Positions 26,633 through 34,705 of a stretch of 39,167 nt of DNA are shown in pieces. Every line of letters starts with the position of its first letter. Position 1 is the stretch's first letter. A program made the position numbers and the translations under genes. The DNA comes from DAOVIY01 sp964513365 (GTDB lineage Bacteria; Patescibacteriota; Minisyncoccia; UBA6257). The notes under the pieces were generated by a model that had not been told where the DNA came from, did not search any database, and worked only from the letters and a program-made list of their open reading frames with translations. The stretch is taken from the NCBI GenBank assembly GCA_964513365.1, contig CAZEMH010000003.1, positions 1-39,167 of the forward strand. Reading direction: 5' to 3'.

Positions 26633-28726
26633 TTATTCTGCCAAAGCTTCTGCTTCTTCTAATTTTAATGAAAGAAGTTGAGAGCTATCATCTTTAGATA
26701 AAGTTACTCCATAGATAATTTGAACAGCATTCATCGTCATTCTGTTATGGGTAATGATAATAAACTGAGTATTCTTTGTAAGCGCTTTTAAAATTTCAGA
26801 AAAACGCCGACTATTTTCTTCATCTAATGCAGCATCTATTTCATCCACTACTATCAATGGAGAATGCGATTGATGAACTAAAGCAAAAAGAAGAGAAACA
26901 GCAATCAAAGTTTTTTCCCCGCCAGAAAGCATATCAATGCTCTTTAAACGAGTTTTTGGAATATTAATTTTAATATCTACCCCCCAAACAATATTGTCAT
27001 TAACTTCTTGTTTTATCTGAACTAATTTAGCTGAGCCGCCTTTGAATATGAGTTGAAAATAATTATTAAATTCTTTATTTATCCCATCAATTGCTTTGCC
27101 AAATCTTTCCTCAATTTGATCATTCAATTCTTTTATTAAAATATTTAGATCTCCTACGCCTTTTTTTAAATCTTCTGTCTGTTGGGTGAAAAAATCATAG
27201 CGGCTAGAAACATCCTTATATTCACTTATTATATTTTCATCTTCTGAACCCATTTCCGCCAATTCTTTTCTTATCCGCCAAATCTTATTTTCCAAAACAG
27301 AAAGTTCCTCTGGTAAAATTAATTGCGCATCTTTTTCATTTTGATAAAATGTTTCAATTTCTTGAAATTGAAATCCTGTTTCTTGTAAACGTCTTTTAAA
27401 ATCTTCTAAGCGTAAACGGAATTTTTCATTAAGAATTTCTTCTCTTTGCAACTCCCTGTATAATTTTTCTTTTTCTTCTCTTTTAAACTCTATTTCTTGA
27501 AATCTATTTTTAAAAACCAAACTTCTTTGATTTAATTGCTCCTGTAAATTATTTAATTCCTTGTTTTTTTGTTTTAATTCTTCTTCAATTTTTTCTAGCT
27601 TTTTTTGGATTTCTTTAATATCTTCTCCTTTTTCTTCTCTTTTAGAATTAAACAAAGCGCTTATATCCTGTACTATCTTCTTTATTTCTTCTTTAATCTT
27701 GTCTAAATTAGAAAAGTTTAATAAAGACTGTAATTTTTCTTTAACAGAAAAAACCTCTTTTTTAAAAACTTCACTAGTAATATTGAACTCACTGCTGACT
27801 TCTTTCCTTCCCAAAACTCTTAATTGAGTAGATTTTTGATTTTGAAGATTGATAATTTGCTGAGTAGTATCTCCAATTTGGATTTCCAAGCTTTTATCAA
27901 CTTTATCGCTTGATAAACCCATTTCTTTTTCTTTGTCTTTAATTTCATTCTCTAAATTTTCAATACTTTTTTTGATTTTATTAACATCAATATGGGAATG
28001 CGTATCTTCTTGCAATATCTGATGATAAATATTAACAAAATATTTCTTTTCTATTTCAGATAATTCTTGTTTAATTTTCTCTCTTTTTTCCCAACGATTA
28101 ACTTGTCTTTTTAAAGAACGCAGATGAGGAAGTATTTCTTGCTGAAGGGCCTGAGCCTTATCTAAATTAATTAAAGTATTTTGTAATTTTCTTTTAGCAT
28201 TTTCTTTTTTAATCTCTAAGTTTTTTAATCCCAAACTTTCCTCCAGCATCATCCTTCTTTCCTGCGCAGAAACTTTTAGAATATCCCCAACAGATCCTTG
28301 GTTAATGATTGAAAGTCCTTTTAGCCCTAATTTAGCTGCAGCTGATATTTCAACAATATCTTTTAGGCGACAAGGCTGGCGATTTAAAAAATAGCTATTA
28401 TTATCTTCCTTATCAATCCTTCTTAAAATACTTAATTCTGAAACTTCCACGGGAAATATCTTTTTACTATTGTCAAATACTAATTCTACTTCAGCAAATC
28501 CAGCAGAAGAATCTTTGTTTTTCCCAGAAAAGATCAAATCCCTGCCTTTTTCTGCGCGTAAATTTTTAAAACTTTGTTCTCCAAAAGCCCAACGAATAGC
28601 ATCAACAATATTAGATTTTCCAGAACCATTTGGCCCGACTATAGCAGTAAAAAGACAAGGGAAATCTAAAACTGTTTTTCCTGAAAAAGATTTAAAGTTT
28701 TTTAATATGATGCGCTTTAAAAACAT
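26633..28726 (-). CDS. smc: Short SMC-family chromosome segregation ATPase without recognisable hinge
   Basis: 697 residues from the ATG at 28726. An upstream in-frame ATG at 28768 would run back into rnc and add 14 residues unlike SMC, so I rejected it. The N-terminal head begins LKRIILKNFKSF with Walker A GPNGSGKSN (K37). The C-terminal head has LSGGEKT and VVDEIDAALDEEN, then ITHNRMTMNAVQIIYGVT, which are SMC and not RecN signatures. Between the heads are about 380 residues of charged coiled coil (roughly 165-545). I see no globular hinge with its glycine-rich motifs, whereas standard bacterial SMC is about 1170 residues with a 150-residue hinge. It lies one base after the rnc stop. Confidence 0.9.
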   Translation of the reverse strand: MFLKRIILKNFKSFSGKTVLDFPCLFTAIVGPNGSGKSNIVDAIRWAFGEQSFKNLRAEKGRDLIFSGKNKDSSAGFAEVELVFDNSKKIFPVEVSELSILRRIDKEDNNSYFLNRQPCRLKDIVEISAAAKLGLKGLSIINQGSVGDILKVSAQERRMMLEESLGLKNLEIKKENAKRKLQNTLINLDKAQALQQEILPHLRSLKRQVNRWEKREKIKQELSEIEKKYFVNIYHQILQEDTHSHIDVNKIKKSIENLENEIKDKEKEMGLSSDKVDKSLEIQIGDTTQQIINLQNQKSTQLRVLGRKEVSSEFNITSEVFKKEVFSVKEKLQSLLNFSNLDKIKEEIKKIVQDISALFNSKREEKGEDIKEIQKKLEKIEEELKQKNKELNNLQEQLNQRSLVFKNRFQEIEFKREEKEKLYRELQREEILNEKFRLRLEDFKRRLQETGFQFQEIETFYQNEKDAQLILPEELSVLENKIWRIRKELAEMGSEDENIISEYKDVSSRYDFFTQQTEDLKKGVGDLNILIKELNDQIEERFGKAIDGINKEFNNYFQLIFKGGSAKLVQIKQEVNDNIVWGVDIKINIPKTRLKSIDMLSGGEKTLIAVSLLFALVHQSHSPLIVVDEIDAALDEENSRRFSEILKALTKNTQFIIITHNRMTMNAVQIIYGVTLSKDDSSQLLSLKLEEAEALAE

Positions 28727-28727
28727 A

Positions 28728-29429
28728 TTATTTCCATCCTTTCTTAGAAAGAGCTTTCTTCGCGGCATTCACTTCTGCTGTTTGCTTAGAATTACCTTCT
28801 CCTTCAGCGACAAGTTCTTTTTTTAAATACACGCCGACTCTAAACTGTTTCAGATGATCTGGTCCCCAGCTTTTTAAAGTTTTATAAACCGGAGTAATGC
28901 TTAAATTCTCCTGACTCTTTTCCTGAAACAAACTTTTTGGATCTTTATAACTCTCTGTTTTAAATATCTTTTCGGCTTTTGACAAAACATATTTTGCTAC
29001 AAACTTCCTAGCCTCATCAAGCCCCTTGTCCAAATAAATAGCCCCCACAATTGCTTCTACAGCATTGGCTAAAAAATAAGGATGGCTTTCTTCCAATTCA
29101 TTTTTTTCTCCTTTGGAAACTAAAAGATATCTTTTTAAATTTAATTTATCTGCTACTTCTGATAAAGAGTCACTGTTTATCAATGCTGCCCTTAAAGCTG
29201 TTAAATCTCCTTCTCTGAGTTTTGAATATTCCTTAAATAAATATTCAGCAACAATTAAACCCAATATTGAGTCTCCTAAAAATTCTAATCTTTCATTGTG
29301 TCCAATTTCCCCCCATTCTTTATTCTCATTCAAAAAAGACCGATGAGTTAACGCCCGTTTTAATAAATCTAAATTATTAAATTCTAACCCTAGAATTTTC
29401 TCAATTCTATTAAAATCAACTTGCATCAT
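28728..29429 (-). CDS. rnc: Ribonuclease III
   Basis: 233 residues from the first of two tandem ATGs (29429 and 29426). The frame stays open up to 29606 inside nusB, but those residues are not RNase III-like. The catalytic signature NERLEFLGDSILGLIVAEYLF is complete with its acidic residues, and LTHRSFLNEN precedes it. A double-stranded RNA-binding domain covers about 155-233 (DPKSLFQEKSQE..., ending ANAAKKALSKKGW-like). It cuts rRNA precursors and structured mRNAs. It overlaps nusB by 14 bases and abuts smc, keeping the widespread rnc-smc order. A purine-rich AAAGAAAAGA stretch precedes the start. Confidence 0.95.
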   Translation of the reverse strand: MMQVDFNRIEKILGLEFNNLDLLKRALTHRSFLNENKEWGEIGHNERLEFLGDSILGLIVAEYLFKEYSKLREGDLTALRAALINSDSLSEVADKLNLKRYLLVSKGEKNELEESHPYFLANAVEAIVGAIYLDKGLDEARKFVAKYVLSKAEKIFKTESYKDPKSLFQEKSQENLSITPVYKTLKSWGPDHLKQFRVGVYLKKELVAEGEGNSKQTAEVNAAKKALSKKGWK

Positions 29430-29868
29430 TCTTTTCTTTTTTATGAATAACTCCTTCCATCTCACGATAAACCGTTCCCAATACTCCGTTAACAAACCGA
29501 CGAGAAGAATCACCGCCAAAAGTTTTAGCCAATTCCACACATTCGTTAATAGCAACTTTCGGAGGAACTTCTTTAGAATCACTGAACAACAATTCAAATA
29601 TCCCAATTCTTAAAATATTTCTATCAATAATATTAATTTGACCTAGCGGCCACTCAGGAGCACCAGAAACAATTAATTTATCTAATTGATCCAATTGATT
29701 CAATATGCCGTCTAAGAGCTGTTCTGGGTATTCTTTATCAGATAATCCATCTCCTAATAATCTCAAATTCCTTTGGAATATTTCCCTTGCATCTTTTTTT
29801 TGTTTTAAGAAATCCCACTCATAAAGTGTTTGTAAAACAATAGAACGAGAGAGATGTCGGGACCCCAT
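29416..29868 (-). CDS. nusB: Transcription antitermination factor NusB
   Basis: 150 residues. All-helical RNA-binding fold. Begins GSRHLSRSIVLQTLYEWDF, the usual NusB opening (SRRxARexALQxLYxxD), and ends with VPPKVAINECVELAKTFGGDSSRRFVNGVLGTV, the most conserved block of the family. With NusE/S10 it assembles on boxA of rRNA transcripts. Co-transcribed with rpmF upstream and rnc downstream, both linked to ribosome production. Confidence 0.95.
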   Translation of the reverse strand: MGSRHLSRSIVLQTLYEWDFLKQKKDAREIFQRNLRLLGDGLSDKEYPEQLLDGILNQLDQLDKLIVSGAPEWPLGQINIIDRNILRIGIFELLFSDSKEVPPKVAINECVELAKTFGGDSSRRFVNGVLGTVYREMEGVIHKKEKNDAS

Positions 29869-29892
29869 ATGAAAAAGTTAAAAGTTTAAAAA

Positions 29893-30126
29893 TTAATCTT
29901 CTTTTTCTATTTCTTTTTGTTTTAATTTCTTCTCTTTTTTAGAAAGCCCTTTTAACACATCAATAACCTCATTACCTTTGTAATAACCGCAATGAGGACA
30001 AACGCGATGAGGCATAATCATTTCTTTACAATGAGAACATTTAATAAAATTAAACGGCTTAAGAGCCATGTGAGATCTGCGTTTATTCGTTCTGGAACGA
30101 GTATGATGACGAGCAGGAACACCCAT
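29893..30126 (-). CDS. rpmF: Large ribosomal subunit protein bL32
   Basis: 77 residues. Starts MGVPARHHTRSRTNKRRSHMALKP in bL32 style (family pattern AVPKxKxSKSRxxxRRAH). A zinc ribbon CSHCKEMIMPHRVCPHCGYYKG has both CxxC pairs, so this is the zinc-binding form. A lysine-rich tail of about 18 residues follows. First gene of the rpmF-nusB-rnc-smc unit. Confidence 0.93.
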   Translation of the reverse strand: MGVPARHHTRSRTNKRRSHMALKPFNFIKCSHCKEMIMPHRVCPHCGYYKGNEVIDVLKGLSKKEKKLKQKEIEKED

Positions 30127-30179
30127 GATTATAAATTATTAACTGTTTAATACAACAATAACGGTATAAGAGTAGAAAA

Positions 30180-30208
30180 ATAATAGCACAAAGAACCATT
30201 CATAGCAA
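30180..30208 (-). promoter_or_regulatory. Promoter for rpmF-nusB-rnc-smc
   Basis: On the minus strand TTGCTA (30203-30208), 17-base spacer, TATTAT (30180-30185), with TG one base upstream of the -10 (extended -10). The predicted start near 30173 gives a leader of about 46 bases. It sits just past the ileS stop. Confidence 0.6.
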
Positions 30209-30212
30209 GAAT

Positions 30213-33110
30213 TTATTTTTTAAAACTAATATTTATCTTCTTATCATCTAAAATTAATTCTCCTTTGAAATCAAAATCTTCTATCTTATCCCAAATAATT
30301 TCTTTTATTCGCAATGGTTCCTTCATCTGTTTTTCATTCCTTTTCAATAATTTCATAATTGAATCTTCGCCTTGAAAACATATCGTTATTGCATCAGAAG
30401 GAGATAATCCCGATCTTTGGCGAATAACCTGAATTTGCCTAAAACAATCTCTCATTATACCTTCTTCTTTTAATTCCATTGTAATCTTAGTGTCAATCTG
30501 TATTTCTTTTTCTAATTTATCGTCAAAAATAATTTGTTTAATATTTACTTCCTCTTTTAAAATATTAAGTAATTCTTCTTTGCCTTTTAATTTACAATCC
30601 CGAATTTTTAATTCATTTAACGGCTGCCTCACTTTTATTCCTGCTTGCGATCTTTCTGCTAAAGCCATTGAAGCAATTTTTCGGATTTCTTCCATTTCTT
30701 GCTCTAATGTTTTGTCAATTAAGTGTTCTTTAACATCAGGATAATCGCAAAGATGCACTGATTCTAAATCTTCTTCGTTTTTTAAATTTTGATAAATCTG
30801 TTCACTAAAAAATGGCATGAACGGAGCTAATATTTTGCTTAAATTAAATAAAATATATTTCAAAACCAGAGAAGCTTCTTTTTTCTTTTCATTAGATTTA
30901 AACCTTTCACGAGATCTTCTTAAATACCAAGTTGAAAGATCGCTAATAAATTTTTCTATAGGTCTTGTTGCTTTTAATAAATCATATTCATTCATTCCTT
31001 TATTAATTTCTTTATTTAAAGAATTTAATCTAGATAAGATCCATTTATCTAAAATATTATCAACAGAATCAACGTCTAACTTCCCATTTCCTTCTTCTGT
31101 ATATAATTTATAAAACGTATAAACATTCCAAAGAATCATTAAAACTTTCTTTAATGTTTCATTAACTCCGTTTTCAGAAAAACGCAAATCATCTGCTTTA
31201 ATGGCTGGACTGGTTAAAAGATAAAAACGCATTGCATCAGCGCCATATTTATCAATTATATTCATTGGTTCAGGATAGTTCTTCAAACGTTTGCTCATTT
31301 TTTGACCATCTTCAGCTAAAATTATTCCATTAACAATATTATTAAGAAATGCCGGCTTATCAAATAGAGCAGTGGACAAAACCATTAGAGTATAAAACCA
31401 TCCCCTTGTTTGATCTATCCCTTCAGCAACAAATTGAGCTGGAAAATTCTTTTCAAATGATTCTTTGTTTTCAAAAGGATAATGAACCTGAGCATATGGC
31501 ATTGAGCCAGATTCAAACCAACAATCTAGAACATACGAAACTCTTTTCATTAATCCACCACATTTTTCACACTTAAAAGTGATTTTATCAATACTCGGTT
31601 TATGAATATCCTCTATTTTTTTACCACTTACTTTCTCCAATTCTTGAACTGAACCAAAAACTTTAATATTATCACAGCAATTAACTTGACTGTTTTCGCA
31701 ACTGTTACATTGCCAAATTGGTAAAGGAGTTCCCCAATAACGAGATCTGGAAATTGACCAATCTTTTGCATCTTCCAACCATTTACCAAAACGTCCATGC
31801 TTGATATGTCCAGGAACCCAATTTATTTGTTCATTGTTTTTTATAATCTTATCTTTTATAGCTGTAACTTTTACAAACCATGAAGATGTAGAATAATTTA
31901 AAAGAGGTGTATCACATCTCCAACAAAAAGGATAACTATGCGTAACTTTTTCTTGAAATAATAGTTTGTTCTTCTGTTTAAGCCATTCAGCGATTTTTCT
32001 GTCAGTTTTAGAAATATCAGCTTTTGGTTTTACTTCTTCTCCTGCCCATTCTGTAACTTCATCAACAAAACAACCAGTTTCGTCAACATGCTGAACAAAA
32101 GGGAGATTTTTTAAGCATCCAAGTTTTAAATCATCTTCACCAAAAGCTGGAGCAATGTGCACAATACCAGTTCCCTCTTCTGTAGAAACAAAATCAGCAT
32201 CATATATCTTCCAACCATTTTCTTTGTTTTTTAAATCATCTTTTTTTGAAAAATAATCAAATAAAGGCTCATATCCTAATCCAATTAAATCTTTGCCTTT
32301 GATTTCTTCGATAATTTTGTATTCATCTTTAATAATCTCTAATCTATCTTTGGCTAAAATGAAAAACTTTTTATCAAGTTGTATTTTTACATAATCAATG
32401 TTTTTTCCTACTGCTAAAGCCACATTACCAGGTAAAGTCCATGGAGTAGTTGTCCAAGCTAAGACAAAAGTATTTTCTCTGCTTTTTAATTTAAATTTAA
32501 TTGTAACACTTAAGTCTTCAACATCTTTATACCCCTGAGTAACTTCAAAATTAGAAAGGGTTGTTCCACAGCGGGGGCAAATATGCATACTCTTGTAATC
32601 CTTATAAATCAATCCCTTTTCCCATAACTGCTTAAACACCCACCAAATAGATTCCATATAATCAAAATCCATGGTTTTATAGGGATGATCCATGTCAACC
32701 CAGCGGCCGATCCGAGGAATTACTTTTTTCCATTCATCAACATAGCGTAAAACACTATCTTTACAAGCTTGATTAAATTTTTCTACACCAATAGATTCAA
32801 TATCCTTTTTATCTCTCAAATTTAATTCTTGTTCGATTAGATTTTCAATTGGCAAGCCATGACAATCCCAACCCCAACGCCGTTCTACGCGAAAACCTTT
32901 CATTGTCCAATACCGGGGAACAACATCTTTTACTAAAGAAGCAAGAATATGGCCATAATGAGGCAAGCCCGTTGCAAAAGGAGGGCCATCGTAAAAAACA
33001 TAAGATTTCTCTTTTGGTCTCTGTTTTATTGATTTCTCAAAAATCTTATTCTTCTCCCAAAATTCCAAAACCTCTTTTTCTTTTTGAATAAATTCTAAAA
33101 CTTTTTCCAT
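30213..33110 (-). CDS. ileS: Isoleucyl-tRNA synthetase, eukaryote-like (IleS2-type) clade
   Basis: 965 residues. Class I synthetase: HIGH-type motif HYGH (51-54), KMSKR loop near residue 604, and editing domain between (LAWTTTPWTLPGNVALAVG through GTGIVHIAPAFGEDD). RRWGWDCHGLPIE and CPRCGTTLSNFEVTQGYKDVEDLSVT resemble the eukaryotic/IleS2 group more than the common bacterial IleS1. That group often has reduced mupirocin sensitivity, but this is inferred from family resemblance only. A CxxC zinc pair is seen twice in the middle region (CNSCENSQ, CEKCGG). Start at an ATG with almost no leader. Confidence 0.95.
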   Translation of the reverse strand: MEKVLEFIQKEKEVLEFWEKNKIFEKSIKQRPKEKSYVFYDGPPFATGLPHYGHILASLVKDVVPRYWTMKGFRVERRWGWDCHGLPIENLIEQELNLRDKKDIESIGVEKFNQACKDSVLRYVDEWKKVIPRIGRWVDMDHPYKTMDFDYMESIWWVFKQLWEKGLIYKDYKSMHICPRCGTTLSNFEVTQGYKDVEDLSVTIKFKLKSRENTFVLAWTTTPWTLPGNVALAVGKNIDYVKIQLDKKFFILAKDRLEIIKDEYKIIEEIKGKDLIGLGYEPLFDYFSKKDDLKNKENGWKIYDADFVSTEEGTGIVHIAPAFGEDDLKLGCLKNLPFVQHVDETGCFVDEVTEWAGEEVKPKADISKTDRKIAEWLKQKNKLLFQEKVTHSYPFCWRCDTPLLNYSTSSWFVKVTAIKDKIIKNNEQINWVPGHIKHGRFGKWLEDAKDWSISRSRYWGTPLPIWQCNSCENSQVNCCDNIKVFGSVQELEKVSGKKIEDIHKPSIDKITFKCEKCGGLMKRVSYVLDCWFESGSMPYAQVHYPFENKESFEKNFPAQFVAEGIDQTRGWFYTLMVLSTALFDKPAFLNNIVNGIILAEDGQKMSKRLKNYPEPMNIIDKYGADAMRFYLLTSPAIKADDLRFSENGVNETLKKVLMILWNVYTFYKLYTEEGNGKLDVDSVDNILDKWILSRLNSLNKEINKGMNEYDLLKATRPIEKFISDLSTWYLRRSRERFKSNEKKKEASLVLKYILFNLSKILAPFMPFFSEQIYQNLKNEEDLESVHLCDYPDVKEHLIDKTLEQEMEEIRKIASMALAERSQAGIKVRQPLNELKIRDCKLKGKEELLNILKEEVNIKQIIFDDKLEKEIQIDTKITMELKEEGIMRDCFRQIQVIRQRSGLSPSDAITICFQGEDSIMKLLKRNEKQMKEPLRIKEIIWDKIEDFDFKGELILDDKKINISFKK

Positions 33111-33118
33111 ATATCTTT

Positions 33119-33147
33119 ACTTTATCGCAAAATAGACAAAAAATCAA
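33119..33147 (-). promoter_or_regulatory. Promoter for ileS, predicted leaderless
   Basis: On the minus strand TTGATT (33142-33147), 17-base spacer, TAAAGT (33119-33124). The predicted start near 33112 is within about two bases of the ileS ATG (33110). Confidence 0.45.
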
Positions 33148-33155
33148 AATTTATA

Positions 33156-33164
33156 TGATATAAT
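33156..33164 (+). promoter_or_regulatory. Extended -10 promoter for smpB, predicted leaderless
   Basis: A perfect TGATATAAT extended -10 (TG at 33156-33157, TATAAT at 33159-33164). The best -35 match, TAGACA (33133-33138), sits at a long 20-base spacing. Six bases separate the -10 from the smpB ATG at 33171, so transcription would start at or beside the A of the start codon. Confidence 0.6.
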
Positions 33165-33170
33165 TAAAAC

Positions 33171-33620
33171 ATGAAAATCTTGGCTACAAACAAAAAAGCG
33201 TATTTTAATTACGAAATTCTTGAAAAAATAGAAGCGGGAATTGTACTGACTGGAATGGAGACAAAATCCGTAAAAACAGGAAAAGCTAATTTAGCTGGCA
33301 GTTTTGGTATTATTAGAAATAATAAGGTTTTTTTGCTTAACTGCTCTATTTCAGCCTTCCAACCTAAAAATATGAGCCTTGATTATAACCCTGATAAAAC
33401 TAGAAAACTCCTACTAAATAAAAAAGAAATTGAATATCTAAGAGGCAAAATTAAACAGAGAAACTTGACTTTAATACCATTAAGAATGTATAATAAACAC
33501 GGATTAATTAAGATTGAATTAGGACTAGCAAAAGGAAAAAAGAAATTTGATAAGAGAGAAACAATAAAAAAAAGAGATGTTAAGAGAAATATAGACAGGG
33601 CTAAGAGAGGAGAAATTTAA
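33171..33620 (+). CDS. smpB: tmRNA-binding protein SmpB
   Basis: 149 residues. Beta-barrel partner of tmRNA in trans-translation. Seen: the N-terminal ILATNKKAYFNYEILEKIEAGIVLTGMETKSVKTGKANL, in which TGMETKS replaces the common TGxExKS pattern, then KTRKLLLNKKEI and the basic tail region GKKKFDKRETIKKRDVKR, all typical. The tmRNA gene starts four bases after the stop, so protein and RNA partner are made from the same transcript. Confidence 0.97.
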   Translation: MKILATNKKAYFNYEILEKIEAGIVLTGMETKSVKTGKANLAGSFGIIRNNKVFLLNCSISAFQPKNMSLDYNPDKTRKLLLNKKEIEYLRGKIKQRNLTLIPLRMYNKHGLIKIELGLAKGKKKFDKRETIKKRDVKRNIDRAKRGEI

Positions 33621-33624
33621 TAAT

Positions 33625-34004
33625 GGGGATGACGGGATTCGATAAAAAGAGAGTTTTTAAATAAGCGAGCTGAGGATGTCTTGTACCCTCAATAAAAATC
33701 AAGGCGGCATAAATATAAATGCCAATCAAACTCCTGCTTATGCCTATGCTTAATCGTTTAGGCTAAGCTATTCCCTTTTAAGGGAAATTCTTTAGGATGA
33801 TTCTCGGTAGTTCTAAAGGATACAAACATCGAGATAGATTGATTCTTGGCTTTTCCGACTAATATCAATCAAATCATTTTCGGAAAATTTTAAGAAAAGT
33901 TTGTTCATTCTTTCTTTTCTTAAAAGCATACAAAGAATGAACTATGCTTGTAGAATTATTTAAGAAACTCTTTTTAGACGTGGGTTCAACTCCCACCTTC
34001 TCCA
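33625..34004 (+). ncRNA. ssrA: Transfer-messenger RNA (tmRNA, SsrA)
   Basis: 380 bases. The 5' end GGGGATGACGGGATTCGAT is the tmRNA signature. The T-arm GTGGG/TTCAACT/CCCAC lies at 33980-33996, then the acceptor strand 33997-34003 and discriminator A34004. The acceptor pairs GGGGAUG with CUUCUCC (one G-U and one U-U). CCA is not encoded; ACT follows, so CCA must be added afterwards. The tag frame ends with TAA at 33751-33753 and reads ...INANQTPAYAYA. The resume codon is probably one of the two GGC codons at 33703-33708, giving a tag of about 15-16 residues. The AYAYA end is the expected small/hydrophobic protease signal. It lies between smpB and infC. Confidence 0.93.
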
Positions 34005-34031
34005 CTTCTTAATTTTTACTAATTAAAAAAC

Positions 34032-34505
34032 TTGATATTAAAAGAAGTTCGCCTTATTGACGAAAAAGGAAAACAAATTGGAGTTTTTTCTTATGATGAA
34101 GCCTCTAAAATGGCCCAAGAACGTGGCCTAGATTTAGTTGAAATCACAAGAAAAACTACACCTCCAATATATAAATTTGGGGATTCTGGTAAATTAAGAT
34201 ATAAAAAAGAAAAAGAATTCAGAAAAAAAAGATTAAAAAACAAGCAAAGTTCCCCAAAGTCAATTCGTATTGGTTTTAATGAAGGAGAGCATGATTTAGG
34301 CACAAAGATTAAAAAAGTGGAAAAATTTTTACAAGAAGGAAAAACAGTAACTATAGAAATGAAATTAAAAGGAAGAGAAAAAGCTCACTTTGATTTAGCC
34401 AAAAAAAAGATAGACGAATTTCTAACAAAAATTGAAATGGAACATAAAATTATCCAGCCATTAAAAAAAGTTCCCCGTGGATTAATAACAGTCTTAAAAA
34501 AATGA
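34032..34505 (+). CDS. infC: Translation initiation factor IF-3
   Basis: 157 residues. Seen: EVRLIDEKGKQIGVFSYDEASKMAQERGLDLVEI in the N-domain, YKFGDSGKLRYKKEKEFRKKRLKNK linker, and the C-domain IRIGFNEGEHDLGTKIKKVEKFLQEGKTVTIEM. The start is uncertain. The only standard start before EVRLID is TTG at 34032, because a TAA at 34020-34022 closes the frame. ATA at 34035 is also possible. infC genes often use rare starts for self-control by IF-3. The N-terminal lead is shorter than usual by about five residues. It stops in an ATGA overlap with rpmI. Confidence 0.95.
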   Translation: MILKEVRLIDEKGKQIGVFSYDEASKMAQERGLDLVEITRKTTPPIYKFGDSGKLRYKKEKEFRKKRLKNKQSSPKSIRIGFNEGEHDLGTKIKKVEKFLQEGKTVTIEMKLKGREKAHFDLAKKKIDEFLTKIEMEHKIIQPLKKVPRGLITVLKK

Positions 34506-34678
34506 GAGTAAATTTATTTAAAAAAAGATTGAGAATAACAAAGAGCGGTAAAATTGTAAGACGTTCTTGCAGCCTTGGCCATACAAAAGCTAAAGATTCT
34601 TCCAAAGTGAAAAGACGAAGGAAGAAGCCAATTTCTGTAGGAAGCCACGTTAAATCTATTATCAAACATTCGCATTAA
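34502..34678 (+). CDS. rpmI: Large ribosomal subunit protein bL35 (short form)
   Basis: 58 residues, translated by me from the ATG at 34502. The body LFKKRLRITKSGKIVRRSCSLGH followed by KDSSKVKRRRKKPISV matches the bL35 pattern KRFKxTGSGKIKRRxxxxxHxLxKKSxKxKRxLR. The usual opening MPKMKTHKGAA is missing. No standard start codon lies upstream in this frame within about 50 bases, so the short N-terminus looks genuine. The start overlaps the infC stop (ATGA), and rplT follows after 27 bases: the classic infC-rpmI-rplT order. Confidence 0.85.
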   Translation: MRVNLFKKRLRITKSGKIVRRSCSLGHTKAKDSSKVKRRRKKPISVGSHVKSIIKHSH

Positions 34679-34705
34679 TTTTATTAATTAACATACATTA
34701 ATATC

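Noticed and set aside
28727..28768. Upstream ATG for smc at 28768
   Set aside because: It would overlap rnc by 41 bases, and the extra residues do not resemble SMC. The ATG at 28726 begins right at the conserved head strand.
29430..29606. Long N-terminal extension of rnc
   Set aside because: It lies inside nusB. RNase III homology starts just after the tandem Met at 29429/29426.
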